Source of the DNA: Blastopirellula marina
GTDB taxonomy: Bacteria; Planctomycetota; Planctomycetia; Pirellulales; Pirellulaceae
Direction of reading: 5' to 3'
DNA: 64,000 bases
Assembly: GCF_002967765.1 (NCBI RefSeq)
Contig: NZ_PUHY01000014.1
Span: 372,001-436,000, forward strand
Part shown: piece after piece, positions 8,610 through 18,242 of the stretch
How the letters are laid out: each line of letters opens with the position of its first letter
Numbering within the stretch: position 1 is the first letter of the stretch
Translations under genes and position numbers: made by a program
Notes under the pieces: generated by a model
Database searches by the model: none
What the model saw: the letters and a program-made list of their open reading frames with translations, nothing else
What the model was told of the DNA's origin: nothing

Positions 8610-10688
8610 TTAACGATTTTCGCGCGGCACTCGATCGGGAAGGTCACCGAGATTGGCTGGCTTGGGCGTCGTCCGCCGGACTTCATGAATACCTCGCCAA
8701 CTGCTTTCACTGAGCGTCATGTTGATCACATAAGTTTCGCCGAGGACGAGTCCCGTGATTTTGAATTCGCCGTTCTCGTTGGTCGTCGTCTTGCCGCCCC
8801 AAGCCGTTCGCCAAGGGGCATTGTCGTCGCCGACAGGAACCTTGCGTCCCCACACAATCTCGCGATTAGCCAGAGGGATGCGGGTGACATGATCAATCAG
8901 GCGACCTTCCGCCGATCCTACCGGCTTGAGAGGAATCACTACTTCATCCACTTCGGGGCCTATCTCGAGCATTCCGGCCAACTGGCCATCTTCCGATTCG
9001 GCGAAAAGCACGGTTCGGCGCAGTTGGCGGGTTCCGGCAAATTTACCATTCTCGTCCGCTTCGAGTTTTAAGTCGCCAACACTGAGTGAGGCCCGATAAA
9101 TGCCGTGGACCGTGACGTTGGGGACAGGTCGTGGCGGATCCCCGGTCACCACTTTGCCGGAAAAGGGACCGGTCTCTTTACGTGGGGCATGGAGATCAAA
9201 ATGCACCTCGGGCTGGGCAAAGACTTCCAGCTCTTGCCACTCCAGTGGCGACGGACCGATAAGGAAATACTTGCCCGGTCCGACGAAAAACTCGTACTTG
9301 CCATCTTGGTCGGTGGTCGCGTGAAGATAATGATACGGTGAGCTGAAATGCAGGCCATTGCCTGGGTTGGGGCGAATCTCGCTGGGAAACTCCGACGAGT
9401 TGCGGGCTTCTTGGCGTAAACGAATTTGTTCGTCGGCTATGGGTGTGGCTTCGGGGCCGACGGTTAATCGCCCCGATAGATGTGTGGCGGGACGCACGGC
9501 GATGGTCAGGTTTTCTATCGGCTTTTCGGGCAGCGTGATGATCCCTTCTAAAAGGGGCGCTGCCCACTTCTCGCTGCGGATCGCGAATGAATAAAGGTGA
9601 TCGGGGGCGAGCATCAATTCAAACTTGCCATCGCTGTCGGTCTTCGTTTGGTGACGCTGATTGTTCACGTTGGAAGTCCCCGATCCAATGGCCGCGACGG
9701 TTACTCCGGCAATTGGATTGCCTTGTTCGTCACGAACCTGGCCGGTGGCAGGGATCAGTCGATCGACCTGAACGGTCAAGACTTCGCCCGCTTGCTTCTC
9801 CGTATCGAACTCGATGCGGGTATGCGTCAAATCTTTCGATGAGGGCCAAAACACGAATGTGTATGGTTTCCAATTAGGAATCCCACGAAACGTGGCGATG
9901 CCCTGCGAGTTGGTCGATTCCATAAAGAGATGCGGGGCGAACGAAAGGTTGAAGCTATCGGGTTCACCCGGCTTGTTGAACAGCCAGGGATACAACTTAC
10001 CGCCAACCACTGGATTGTCTTGATAGTCGACCAGTCGAACCTGAATCGTCTGGGCAGGAGCTAATTGAAACGACACCGGAGGGCTCTTCAGCCAATCGGC
10101 CTGATGCGTTTTATCGCGGGGGCTGGTGACGATGCGATAATCGAATCCAACTTGTGGTTTCAAGGCATATAGAATGTTGGGTATCCGGCTTTCCGGCCAA
10201 CGTAGCGTCGCACGCCCTTCTTCATTGGTAACCGTTGTTGTCACCGGATGACTCGCGATCATCCCCCCGACGATCACCTCCACTTCCGGTTCGCCGGCAG
10301 CGTTGAAGACTTCGACCGGCAGCTCGGTGCACGCTTCGAGTGAGATGGTAATCGGGTCGTCGGGTGACGGTGGGGCGTCGTACCGTGAAGTGAACAGCCC
10401 CATCCGATTCCCGGAAAAATCGTTCGCCACGATCCCCAAATGATTCAGGCGGTTTTCCTCAACGCGAACTGTGAATTTCCCCTCGGCATCGGTCACCGTC
10501 TGATCGACATCTTTATAGGCCATGCTTCGCACGGTGATGTTGGCGACCGGTTGGTTTTGCTTGTCCAGCACCTGGCCAGATAGCGAAACGCGCGGTTGTT
10601 CTGCAGCGGCAACAACCGGCAAACATGCCGCCAGCCAAGCGACCAGTGTGACAAACTGGTTTCGAGAAAAACCGATGACGAAATCCAT
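8610..10688 (-). CDS. Secreted carboxypeptidase-regulatory-like (Ig-fold) repeat protein, long paralogue
   Basis: I place the start at the ATG 10686-10688, which gives a basic N-terminus and a hydrophobic signal segment (FVTLVAWLAACLPVVAAAEQ). The 692-aa protein is built of several transthyretin/carboxypeptidase-regulatory-like beta-sandwich units. These are recognisable by the pattern G-x-V-x-D-x-x-x-x-P-V-x-x-x-x-V ... T-D-x-x-G-x-F: VSLSGQVLDKQNQPVANITV near residue 35, ATGQVRDEQGNPIAGVTV near 310 and FSGKVVTGDPPRPVPNVTV near 535. No enzyme motif is seen, so a structural or surface-binding role is likely. It lies directly downstream of a shorter paralogue on the same strand, 121 bases away, with matching order of units. 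The two appear to be a tandem duplication. Confidence 0.8.
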   Translation of the reverse strand: MDFVIGFSRNQFVTLVAWLAACLPVVAAAEQPRVSLSGQVLDKQNQPVANITVRSMAYKDVDQTVTDAEGKFTVRVEENRLNHLGIVANDFSGNRMGLFTSRYDAPPSPDDPITISLEACTELPVEVFNAAGEPEVEVIVGGMIASHPVTTTVTNEEGRATLRWPESRIPNILYALKPQVGFDYRIVTSPRDKTHQADWLKSPPVSFQLAPAQTIQVRLVDYQDNPVVGGKLYPWLFNKPGEPDSFNLSFAPHLFMESTNSQGIATFRGIPNWKPYTFVFWPSSKDLTHTRIEFDTEKQAGEVLTVQVDRLIPATGQVRDEQGNPIAGVTVAAIGSGTSNVNNQRHQTKTDSDGKFELMLAPDHLYSFAIRSEKWAAPLLEGIITLPEKPIENLTIAVRPATHLSGRLTVGPEATPIADEQIRLRQEARNSSEFPSEIRPNPGNGLHFSSPYHYLHATTDQDGKYEFFVGPGKYFLIGPSPLEWQELEVFAQPEVHFDLHAPRKETGPFSGKVVTGDPPRPVPNVTVHGIYRASLSVGDLKLEADENGKFAGTRQLRRTVLFAESEDGQLAGMLEIGPEVDEVVIPLKPVGSAEGRLIDHVTRIPLANREIVWGRKVPVGDDNAPWRTAWGGKTTTNENGEFKITGLVLGETYVINMTLSESSWRGIHEVRRTTPKPANLGDLPDRVPRENR

Positions 10689-10809
10689 CCGACGCTCGTT
10701 CAGAGAGGGGGAACAAGTAGCCCGCGCAGATAGCAGTATACCGATGGAACAAGTCCGAAGCGAGGAAATCGTCATCGTGCCGAGATGCTCACGCGGCGCG
10801 CAAGTTTCG

Positions 10810-12333
10810 CTATTGCTGTTGGGGGCTTTTCAGATCGATTTCCAAATCCTTTGATGTCTCGACTTGAAACGATTTCTTGGCGAGATCGGGCCAGATGGAA
10901 ATCTCGTACGAGCCAGGGCCGACAAGAAACTCGTAATAGCCTCCTTCGTTGGTCGATGTTTGGTACTGAGTGAACGGCGCCGCATCCGATTCGAGCCGAT
11001 CGGGATTGGGTAGTGCGTCGGCTGGCAGTTCATCAAGGCCACGCCCAACTCGTTTCAAGCTGATACTTCGGTTTGCGACCGGCTTGTTGTCAGATTCATT
11101 CATCACGCGGCCATAGACGCGTGTCGTCGGACAGGCCTCGATAAGTAAATCGGAGATGGGAGTATCGGGCTGAACGATGATGCCGTCGACGAGCGGCGAT
11201 ACCCAGTTCTCTCCTGCGGCGGCGAGAGCATAGTGACGATTGGGTGGCAGGTTTAGCTCGAATTCTCCACGTTCGTTGGTGGTTGCCGTCATCGATACGC
11301 TGTCATAGCCGTAACCCACGCCCGATGCTTGAATGGACAGGTTCGAGCCTGCTGCGCCGCTCGGGTAGGATGCTCGACCGGATACTTTGACGAGTCGCTC
11401 GAGTTCCACCCGCATAAGGCCGTTGGGATGATCCTGCGGAACGAATTGAATCGGCGGAGTATAAAAACCGGTCCCTTTGGAGTAAAAGGTGATCTTATCG
11501 GTTTTCCATTTTGGGAAGCCAAAGAAGACAGCAAAACCTTCCGCGTCGCTCGTCGCTTGAAAGAGGGTTGGTGCCGGTTTGAAACCGAACGGATAACGTT
11601 CGTCCGGTTTGACGATTAGCCAAGGTTTGACTTCAATCCCTTCGATCGGGTTGGCATCGCTGTCGACGAACTGCAATTGGAGCGTCTGTGATTCGGCAAA
11701 CTTCAAGGTGATAGGGGCCTTATTGAGCCAGTCAGCGACTTCGGTCTTATCGAAGTCGGAAAAGACCGTGCGGTATTCAAAACCGACATTCGGTTTAAAG
11801 GCATAGAGCATTCGCGGCGGTTCGTTTTTCGGCCAACGCAATGTTGCTTTCCCATCGAAGTTGGTTTTCGTCGACATGATCGGCTGCGAATTCGCATCCG
11901 GCCACCGACCAAACAAGGCACAAACATCGGCGGCACCAACCGGATCTCCTTTGGCATCCAGGACGACAACCGGCATCTCCGTGGTTGGTTCGAGTGTGAT
12001 GGTCAGATGCTTACCAGGAAACGTCGCGACAAAGAAATCTTTGATAGCAATTCCCATACGCTTCCCTTGTGCGTCTTCCGCAAGGATGGCTTTGTCATGG
12101 AAGCCCATTGCATCGAAGGTAAGCTCGAACCGCCCGTTGGCATCGGTTTTCGTCTCAAAGAATTCACCTCTCGCTAAACATCGCACAGCAACATCCGCCA
12201 CTGGCTGATTCTGCTGGTCAACGACGAGTCCCTTAACTGGACGGTTTTGAAAGCCAATTTCTGGCTGCTGAGAACGACCGACCGTGACGCCGGAAAGAAC
12301 AACGAGCAAAGCAAGGGCAAGAATCCGGTACAC
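10810..12333 (-). CDS. Secreted carboxypeptidase-regulatory-like repeat protein, short paralogue
   Basis: The best start is the GTG at 12331-12333: AAGGGAG lies seven bases upstream and the first residues form a signal peptide (YRILALALLVVLSGVTVG). A GTG at 12385-12387 would add 18 residues ahead of it. The 507-aa protein parallels its downstream neighbour: an opening unit with VKGLVVDQQNQPVADVAV, a middle part with RMLYAFKPNVGFEYRTVFS (the neighbour has NILYALKPQVGFDYRIVTS) and a later unit with PNRHYALAAAGENWVSPLVDG (neighbour: PDHLYSFAIRSEKWAAPLLEG). It lacks the last ~170 residues of the longer copy and ends near EIDLKSPQQQ. The function is unknown; it is exported and probably structural. 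Confidence 0.78.
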   Translation of the reverse strand: MYRILALALLVVLSGVTVGRSQQPEIGFQNRPVKGLVVDQQNQPVADVAVRCLARGEFFETKTDANGRFELTFDAMGFHDKAILAEDAQGKRMGIAIKDFFVATFPGKHLTITLEPTTEMPVVVLDAKGDPVGAADVCALFGRWPDANSQPIMSTKTNFDGKATLRWPKNEPPRMLYAFKPNVGFEYRTVFSDFDKTEVADWLNKAPITLKFAESQTLQLQFVDSDANPIEGIEVKPWLIVKPDERYPFGFKPAPTLFQATSDAEGFAVFFGFPKWKTDKITFYSKGTGFYTPPIQFVPQDHPNGLMRVELERLVKVSGRASYPSGAAGSNLSIQASGVGYGYDSVSMTATTNERGEFELNLPPNRHYALAAAGENWVSPLVDGIIVQPDTPISDLLIEACPTTRVYGRVMNESDNKPVANRSISLKRVGRGLDELPADALPNPDRLESDAAPFTQYQTSTNEGGYYEFLVGPGSYEISIWPDLAKKSFQVETSKDLEIDLKSPQQQ

Positions 12334-12501
12334 GGCTTGACTCCCTTCAATTTCAAAATGCCAGAATGCTTGTCGATTACCTTTCACTCGCTAACAAGAG
12401 GGAAGGTACGGAAAGCAATATAGAAGTGCTGACAGTGGGAAGCGAGTGTTTTCTGGCCGAAGTGCATCATCAGATGCTTTGTTGCTGATGTCGCGCCAGC
12501 A

Positions 12502-13674
12502 CTATCGGAAGCGGCGTGACGCGCCCTTCACGTTTTGTGTGCGGTACTGGCCAGGGGTCTGGCCGAGTTCTCGTTTGAAGACCACGCTCATATATTCCGG
12601 GTGATCGTAGCCTGAGAGGCCGGCGATGCGTTCTAAGGGGAGATCGGTTTCGCGGAGGAGTTGCTTCACGCGTTTGAGCTGCACGTTGCGGATTTCGGAT
12701 TGTGGACTGCGGCCGATAAACTTACGGAAGCGGCGTTCGAGGATGCTCCGCGAGACCGGCACGTGTTGCAGCACGTCGACCACAGAGATCCCGTCGCATG
12801 CATGTTGGCGAATGTACTTCACCGCGGAGGCGACCAGCGGATCTTCAATCGCCAGGACGTCGGTCGATTGACGGGTGACGATGCCAAGCGGTTCAACCAG
12901 CTTGCTCATCTGCGTCGGTTGTTCCCCTTTCATCAGGCGATCGAGCAGGGCGGCTGCTTCAAAGCCGATTCGCTGCGGATTGGGCATTACGCTGGAAAGA
13001 GGCGGATCGCACAATTCACAGACCAGTTCGTCGTTGTCGACACCCACCACGGCGACTTCTTCCGGCACGGCTTGATTGATACGACGGCATGCGTCGAGTA
13101 CGTGCTGGCCGCGCATATCATTGCAGGCCATAATCCCGATGGGGCGCGGCAGTTCGCGGAGCCAATCACACAGCTGAGCTTGCTGTTGCTCCCACGTCAG
13201 GGCCGAAGACGAATCCCAAGGTCCTTCCAGCAATTCGACCTGGCTTCCAGATTTCTCGATTGCTTCTTTGAAGCCCTGATATCTACGGGTTGACCAGTTG
13301 TGGCCGCTGAAACCGCAGAAAGCGAAATAGCGGAATCCACGTTCTAAAAGGTGTGCCGCCCCCATGCGTCCCACCGCTTCGTGATCGGTACCAATGTGCG
13401 GAAGACCTTGGTCACCGTAGATATCGGTCAAGTCGACGGTGGGAATGTTCCAGGCCTTTAGCTGTTCCGCCAAGCTGGGGGTCGTACTACGCGTGATGAT
13501 ACCGTCCCCGTCCCAGTTTTCTAGCCATGCTGGGGGGCGATATGCCAGCTCACGGAGATCGACAAACATCGACCAGGGCTCGTTCGCAACCACGTAACGA
13601 TTGATTCCACGAAGAACTTCGCGCCCGTAAACAAGCGAAGTCTCAACGATGAGCATGACTCGACGGCGTTGCAT
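12502..13674 (-). CDS. XylR-like transcription regulator (sugar-binding fold plus AraC-type DNA-binding domain)
   Basis: The first ~270 residues form a LacI/periplasmic-binding-protein-like sensor: RRVMLIVETSLVYGREVLRG at the start, FRYFAFCGFSGHNWSTRRYQG, GIMACNDMRGQHVLDACR and VAVVGVDNDELVCELCDPPLSSV. The last ~110 residues are an AraC-type double helix-turn-helix: VSRSILERRFRKFIGRSP, then LPLERIAGLSGYDHPEYMSVVFKRE and GQTPGQYR. This architecture is that of E. coli XylR, and many planctomycete genomes carry such regulators near secreted and catabolic genes. The sugar cannot be read from the sequence. It is divergent from the DUF1553 gene; an inverted repeat at 13725-13749 just upstream of its start is a candidate self-operator. 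Confidence 0.9.
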   Translation of the reverse strand: MQRRRVMLIVETSLVYGREVLRGINRYVVANEPWSMFVDLRELAYRPPAWLENWDGDGIITRSTTPSLAEQLKAWNIPTVDLTDIYGDQGLPHIGTDHEAVGRMGAAHLLERGFRYFAFCGFSGHNWSTRRYQGFKEAIEKSGSQVELLEGPWDSSSALTWEQQQAQLCDWLRELPRPIGIMACNDMRGQHVLDACRRINQAVPEEVAVVGVDNDELVCELCDPPLSSVMPNPQRIGFEAAALLDRLMKGEQPTQMSKLVEPLGIVTRQSTDVLAIEDPLVASAVKYIRQHACDGISVVDVLQHVPVSRSILERRFRKFIGRSPQSEIRNVQLKRVKQLLRETDLPLERIAGLSGYDHPEYMSVVFKRELGQTPGQYRTQNVKGASRRFR

Positions 13675-14074
13675 GGAAAAGAGGCTCAGTACAAGATGAG
13701 GTTGGTTGCTGAAAGGAAAGCCTATTATGAGACGAAACGATTCTCAAAAGCAATCACATGTCAAACGGTGGATCATTTTTTTCCAGAAATTCTTTTCGCA
13801 GTTTTGCGTCGTCTGGATGGTGATATTTCTAGGGGAAAACTGCTTCAGGCTCGTCGCGATTGAAACACTTTGCTGTCACAAAACGCATTCTCGTTTGCGA
13901 TAAGAAAAGGCTCTCAAAAGGTTTTCGGGAAATCTCATTGATTCCCCCAGGCTTCAGCGCAAAAATAGATAGGATGATGCACTAAAGCTTCTCTGAAATA
14001 ACGTGAAGTCTCTCAGGACGATGTTCTGTGAGAGATGGACCTGCCTGTTCACTTCCTGCCTTAAGTTGTTGCAT
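13675..14074. other. Divergent promoter region between the XylR-like gene and the DUF1553 gene
   Basis: About 400 bases without a supported gene. It holds the inverted repeat at 13725-13749 and a second copy of its half-site (TCTCAAAAG) at 13912-13920. Short frames on the plus strand are not credible genes. The region is AT-richer than its neighbours, as expected of a control region. Confidence 0.5.
13725..13749. promoter_or_regulatory. Inverted repeat, candidate operator for the XylR-like regulator
   Basis: TTATGAGA and TCTCAAAA face each other across nine bases; seven of eight positions are complementary. The repeat is about 50 bases upstream of the regulator's start. The half-site TCTCAAAAG recurs at 13912-13920. 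Function as an operator is inferred from position and symmetry only. Confidence 0.4.
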
Positions 14075-16525
14075 ATGTTCTATTTATCTGTCGCGAAGCG
14101 GTCTCTGATCATCGTCTGCGCCTGCATGGCTTCAGCGACGTTTGTGGGGACTGGTCTGGCTCAGGACGAGTCGCAATCGACGGTTAAGTTCAACCGGGAC
14201 GTTAAGCCGATCCTGGCGAAGAAGTGCTTTTCTTGTCACGGCCCAGCCGACCAGGAGGGTAGTCTGCGACTCGACGAGCGCGAGGTCGCGACGGGGGAAG
14301 CGGATTCGGGCGAAATTGCGATTGTTCCCGGCAGCCCGGAGGAAAGCGAACTCATTCGGCGAATTACCTCGCATGACGAATTCGAGAAGATGCCCCCCGA
14401 AGGGGATGCTGTTAGCGCAGAAGACGTGGAAGTTCTTAAAACTTGGATCCGTGAAGGGGCCAAGTACCAAGGTCACTGGGCATTCGAGCCGCTGACCCAC
14501 CCAACCCCGCCGAAAGTGAAGCATGAAGGTTGGGTAAAGAATGACATCGACAACTTCATTCTGGCACGCCTGGAAGATGCCGGGCTTGAACCCAATCCAC
14601 AGGCCTCGAAGCGAACGCTCATTCGTCGGGCCTACTACAACCTGACCGGTCTGCCGCCAACGAAGGAAGACATTGAAGCCTTCGAGGCGGATGAATCGCC
14701 TGACGCATACAGTAAGTTGATCGACAAGCTGCTGGCTTCGGATCATTACGGCGAAAAGTGGGGCCGGCACTGGCTCGACTTGGTTCGTTTCGCGGAGACG
14801 AATAGCTACGAGCGCGATGGCGTGAAGCCGAACGCTTGGAAGTATCGCGATTACGTCATCCGGGCGTTCAACGAAAATAAGCCGTACGATCAATTCGTCA
14901 TCGAGCAGCTCGCTGGCGACGAGATTGAGTCGCCGACACCGGAGACGATCATCGCGACTGGTTACTATCGACTCGGTCTGTGGGACGACGAACCGGCAGA
15001 TCCGCTACTGCACGTTTACGATCAGTACGACGATCTGGTCGCCACCACCGGTAAGGCCTTCCTGGGTATCACGGTGAATTGCGCACGGTGCCACGATCAT
15101 AAAATTGACCCAATCTCCCAGGCCAATTACTACGAGTTCCTTTCGTTCTTCCGCGGAATGAAGCCATACGGTACGCGAGGAGATGTTTCTTATAGCCAGA
15201 AAGAGATTTCCTCGCCCGAGGTGATTTCCGCTCACGAGAACTATCAGAAAGAACTGCAAGCCGTGGAAGGACGTCTCAACGAGATCGTCGCCTCGGCGAT
15301 TGGTAAGCTGCCAGCCGAAGAACGTAAGGCTATTCGTAAGGAACGCAACCGAGATCGTCGTCGCGAAATGGTCGATTCCAAAATTGCGGAACTCGTGCCA
15401 AACGATGCTTCGGAATACGACGCCCTTAAGCGGGAGCTGGCCGGAATCAAGGACCGCGAGAAGTACCTGCCCGCTCGTGAGTTCGCCATGGCGATCAACA
15501 AGAGCGACAAAGTTCCTCCAGAAACCACCATCATGATGCGTGGTAACCCGCACGTCCCGGGCGACGTCGTTGAACCGGGCTTCCCGAAGTTCTTCAACGC
15601 TCCTCGACCAACGATCCCGACTCCGTCGGAAGAGCAAGAAACCTCGGGTCGCCGCCTGGTGCTGGCTAAGTGGATTGCTTCAGAAGAAAACTTGATGACG
15701 GCTCGCGTCATGGTGAATCGCCTCTGGCAGTTCCAGTTCGGTCGCGGGATCGTCCGTTCTTCGAGCAACTTCGGCCAACTCGGAACGCCACCGACCCATC
15801 CCGAACTGCTGGACTGGTTGGCAAATGAGTTTGTCGCGAGCGGTTGGGACATCAAGCACATGCAAAAGCTGATGATGACTTCGGCGACCTATCAGATGTC
15901 GTCGGGCGGTCAGGAGAAGGGGCTCGCCCAAGATCCTGGAAACGATCTGATGTGGCGTTTCAACACGCGTCGTCTAACGGCGGAAGAAGTTCGCGACTCG
16001 ATCTTGGCCGTCAACGGTCGTCTGAACGAAAAAATGTTCGGTCACGGTTTCTATCCGAAAATCTCGGACGAAGTCATGGCGGGTCAGTCGAAGCCGGGCG
16101 ACGGTTGGGGCAATTCGTCCTACGAAGAACAGGCCCGTCGAGCAATTTACATCCACGTGAAGCGATCGCTGCTGACGCCGATTTTGTCGAGCTTCGACTT
16201 CCCTGAGACGGACGCCGCGTGCGAAGAACGTTTCGTCACAACGCAGCCCGCCCAAGCGTTGGGCATGATCAATGGGGCCTTCGCTAACCAGCAAGCGGAA
16301 GAGCTTGCCAAGCGGGTCCGCGAGACCGGTGCCACTGCAATGGAAGATCAAGTTCGCGAAGCGGTTCAATTCGCTTTGGCTCGTGAAGCACAGGAAAGCG
16401 ACGTCAAGATAGCGATGTCGCTGATCAACGACCTCAAGAAAGACCACGGATTGGATGACAATCGGGCATTCGATTTGTACTGCCTGATGCTGATCAACTT
16501 GAATGAATTTTTCTTCCTGGACTAG
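14075..16525 (+). CDS. Planctomycete cytochrome-c-like / DUF1549 / DUF1553 secreted protein
   Basis: I take the ATG at 14075, which opens a signal peptide (hydrophobic run RSLIIVCACMASATFVGTGLA); GTG 14003 and ATG 14021 are in-frame alternatives. The 816-aa protein starts with a PSC1-type cytochrome c-like domain, with FNRDVKPILAKKCFSCHGP (CxxCH haem motif) near residue 45. Next comes DUF1549, including WGRHWLDLVRFAETNSYERDG and a second CxxCH in NCARCHDHKIDPI. DUF1553 follows (residues ~510-800), including ARVMVNRLWQFQFGRGIV and QPAQALGMING. The family is very abundant in planctomycetes and is nearly always paired with DUF1501, as it is here. A role in breakdown of complex polysaccharides is often proposed but is unproven. 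Confidence 0.9.
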   Translation: MFYLSVAKRSLIIVCACMASATFVGTGLAQDESQSTVKFNRDVKPILAKKCFSCHGPADQEGSLRLDEREVATGEADSGEIAIVPGSPEESELIRRITSHDEFEKMPPEGDAVSAEDVEVLKTWIREGAKYQGHWAFEPLTHPTPPKVKHEGWVKNDIDNFILARLEDAGLEPNPQASKRTLIRRAYYNLTGLPPTKEDIEAFEADESPDAYSKLIDKLLASDHYGEKWGRHWLDLVRFAETNSYERDGVKPNAWKYRDYVIRAFNENKPYDQFVIEQLAGDEIESPTPETIIATGYYRLGLWDDEPADPLLHVYDQYDDLVATTGKAFLGITVNCARCHDHKIDPISQANYYEFLSFFRGMKPYGTRGDVSYSQKEISSPEVISAHENYQKELQAVEGRLNEIVASAIGKLPAEERKAIRKERNRDRRREMVDSKIAELVPNDASEYDALKRELAGIKDREKYLPAREFAMAINKSDKVPPETTIMMRGNPHVPGDVVEPGFPKFFNAPRPTIPTPSEEQETSGRRLVLAKWIASEENLMTARVMVNRLWQFQFGRGIVRSSSNFGQLGTPPTHPELLDWLANEFVASGWDIKHMQKLMMTSATYQMSSGGQEKGLAQDPGNDLMWRFNTRRLTAEEVRDSILAVNGRLNEKMFGHGFYPKISDEVMAGQSKPGDGWGNSSYEEQARRAIYIHVKRSLLTPILSSFDFPETDAACEERFVTTQPAQALGMINGAFANQQAEELAKRVRETGATAMEDQVREAVQFALAREAQESDVKIAMSLINDLKKDHGLDDNRAFDLYCLMLINLNEFFFLD

Positions 16526-16597
16526 ACGCGGCAGTTGCCTTGTCGATTGTCGGGTTTTTGTTTCAGTGAAAGAATACATAACGGAAGGAAGGTAGAG

Positions 16598-18073
16598 ATG
16601 TCCGACTCCAATCAGCCCAAGCCAACGTACTGTGGCCGCACGCGACGTGAATTCCTGTGGGATGCCGGCGCGAAGTTCCCCGGTGTTGCGTTGACCTACA
16701 TGATGGCTCAGGACGGCTTCTTGGCGAATCAAGCAGTCGCCGCCGACGGCGTCAGCAACTTCGACAATCCATTGGCTGCCCGTCAGCCGATGTTTGAAGG
16801 CAAAGCCAAGAACGTAATCTTCCTGTTCATGTACGGCGGTCCAAGCCATGTCGACACATTCGACTACAAGCCAAAACTGTACGGCTTGGATGGCAAGACG
16901 GTGCCCGTGAAGACCAAGGGACGTGGCGGTGAGAAGAACGAAGGTCGCGTCGTGGGTCCGAAGTGGAACTTCAAGCAGTACGGCCAGTCGGGCCAATGGG
17001 TCTCGGATCTGTTCCCGCATTTGGCAACTTGCGTGGATGACATCGCCTTCTTGAAGTCGTGTCAGGCCGACTCTCCGATTCATGGTTCGGCCATGTTGAT
17101 GATGAACTCGGGGCGTATTCTCAGCGGCTACCCAACCATGGGCTCGTGGGTCACCTACGGCTTAGGAACGGTCAACCAGAATCTGCCAGGTTACGTGGTG
17201 ATGCTCGATCCGACCGGTGGTCCGATCAGTGGTGCGAAAAACTGGACGTGCGGTTTCATGCCGGCCAACTACCAGGGAACGATCTTTCGCAGCAAGGGAG
17301 CTCCGATCATCGACCTGGCCACGCCAGACGGTATGACGCGTGCCGCACAGCGCCGGTTGTTGGATGCGATGAAGGATGCCAACCAAGAGCATTTCGCTGC
17401 CCGGCAGGACAACACGGAACTTTCGGCGCGGATCCACAGCTACGAGTTAGCCTACCGCATGCAGCAGCACGCACCGGAAGCGGTCGACCTGGCGACTGAA
17501 ACGGAAGAAACCAAATCGCTGTACGGTATCGATAATCCAGAAACCGAAGAGTTCGGCCGTCGCTGCTTGCTGGCTCGTCGCTTGGTCGAACGGGGCGTTC
17601 GTTTCGTCCAGCTTTACTCCGGTGGTCACCACAACGATGCCAACTGGGATGCGCACGGCGACTTGGAAAAGAACCACAACTATCACGCTGGTCGTACCGA
17701 CAAGCCAATCGCCGGTCTGATCCAGGACCTGAAGCGAAAAGGGATGCTGGATGACACGCTGATCGTCTGGGGTGGCGAGTTCGGCCGTCAGCCAACCGCT
17801 GAGTACGAAAAGGGTACCGGTCGCGACCACAACTCGTACGGTTTCACCATGTGGATGGCCGGCGGTGGTATCAAGGGTGGTGTGTCGTACGGTGCGACTG
17901 ATGAACTGGGGGCCGAAGCGGTTGAAAACCCACTACACGTGAGTCGCTTGCACGCCACGATGCTGAATCAGCTCGGCCTTGATCCGAATGCACTGAGCTA
18001 CTTCTACAGTGGTCTTGATCAGAAACTGGTCGGTGTCGAACACGTCGAACCGATCCACGAGATCATCGCGTAA
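16598..18073 (+). CDS. DUF1501 domain protein, Tat-type leader
   Basis: The start ATG at 16598 has a strong ribosome site (GGAAGGAAGG, 16583-16592). The N-terminus carries a twin-arginine-like leader (RTRREFLWDAGAKFPGVALTYM), which suggests folded export. The 491-aa body has the DUF1501 features: VIFLFMYGGPSHVDTFDYKP near residue 75, RRCLLARRLVERGVRFVQLYS, a His-rich stretch GGHHNDANWDAHGD, TLIVWGGEFGRQP and GRDHNSYGFTMWMAGGG. These place it in the alkaline-phosphatase/sulfatase-like superfamily, with metal-binding His/Asp residues. It follows the DUF1553 gene by 72 bases in the usual two-gene operon and is closed by a strong terminator at 18108-18143. Confidence 0.9.
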   Translation: MSDSNQPKPTYCGRTRREFLWDAGAKFPGVALTYMMAQDGFLANQAVAADGVSNFDNPLAARQPMFEGKAKNVIFLFMYGGPSHVDTFDYKPKLYGLDGKTVPVKTKGRGGEKNEGRVVGPKWNFKQYGQSGQWVSDLFPHLATCVDDIAFLKSCQADSPIHGSAMLMMNSGRILSGYPTMGSWVTYGLGTVNQNLPGYVVMLDPTGGPISGAKNWTCGFMPANYQGTIFRSKGAPIIDLATPDGMTRAAQRRLLDAMKDANQEHFAARQDNTELSARIHSYELAYRMQQHAPEAVDLATETEETKSLYGIDNPETEEFGRRCLLARRLVERGVRFVQLYSGGHHNDANWDAHGDLEKNHNYHAGRTDKPIAGLIQDLKRKGMLDDTLIVWGGEFGRQPTAEYEKGTGRDHNSYGFTMWMAGGGIKGGVSYGATDELGAEAVENPLHVSRLHATMLNQLGLDPNALSYFYSGLDQKLVGVEHVEPIHEIIA

Positions 18074-18107
18074 TCCACGATTTCGCATACCACAACTAGC
18101 GAACTTT

Positions 18108-18143
18108 AATGCACCTTCTGGTCGGACTAGAAGGTGCATTTTT
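18108..18143 (+). terminator. Rho-independent terminator after the DUF1553/DUF1501 operon
   Basis: A perfect 12-bp stem, AATGCACCTTCT against AGAAGGTGCATT, encloses a nine-base loop and runs into TTTTT. It lies 35 bases after the DUF1501 stop. Confidence 0.85.
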
Positions 18144-18242
18144 ATGCGCAATGTACGGGTCGCGTGCTTTTCTAAAAGGAGTAGAATGACGAAAAGACAC
18201 CCCTAGTGTGTTCACAACTAACCCTGCGATGAGGTGGCCACC

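Noticed and set aside
13669-13903. Two ~65-aa frames in the divergent region near the XylR-like gene
   Set aside because: They overlap the likely promoter and operator; no domain or start signal.
15974-17083. 369-aa open frame on the minus strand opposite the DUF1553/DUF1501 genes
   Set aside because: It spans the junction of two well-supported genes and its product has no domain; antisense shadow.
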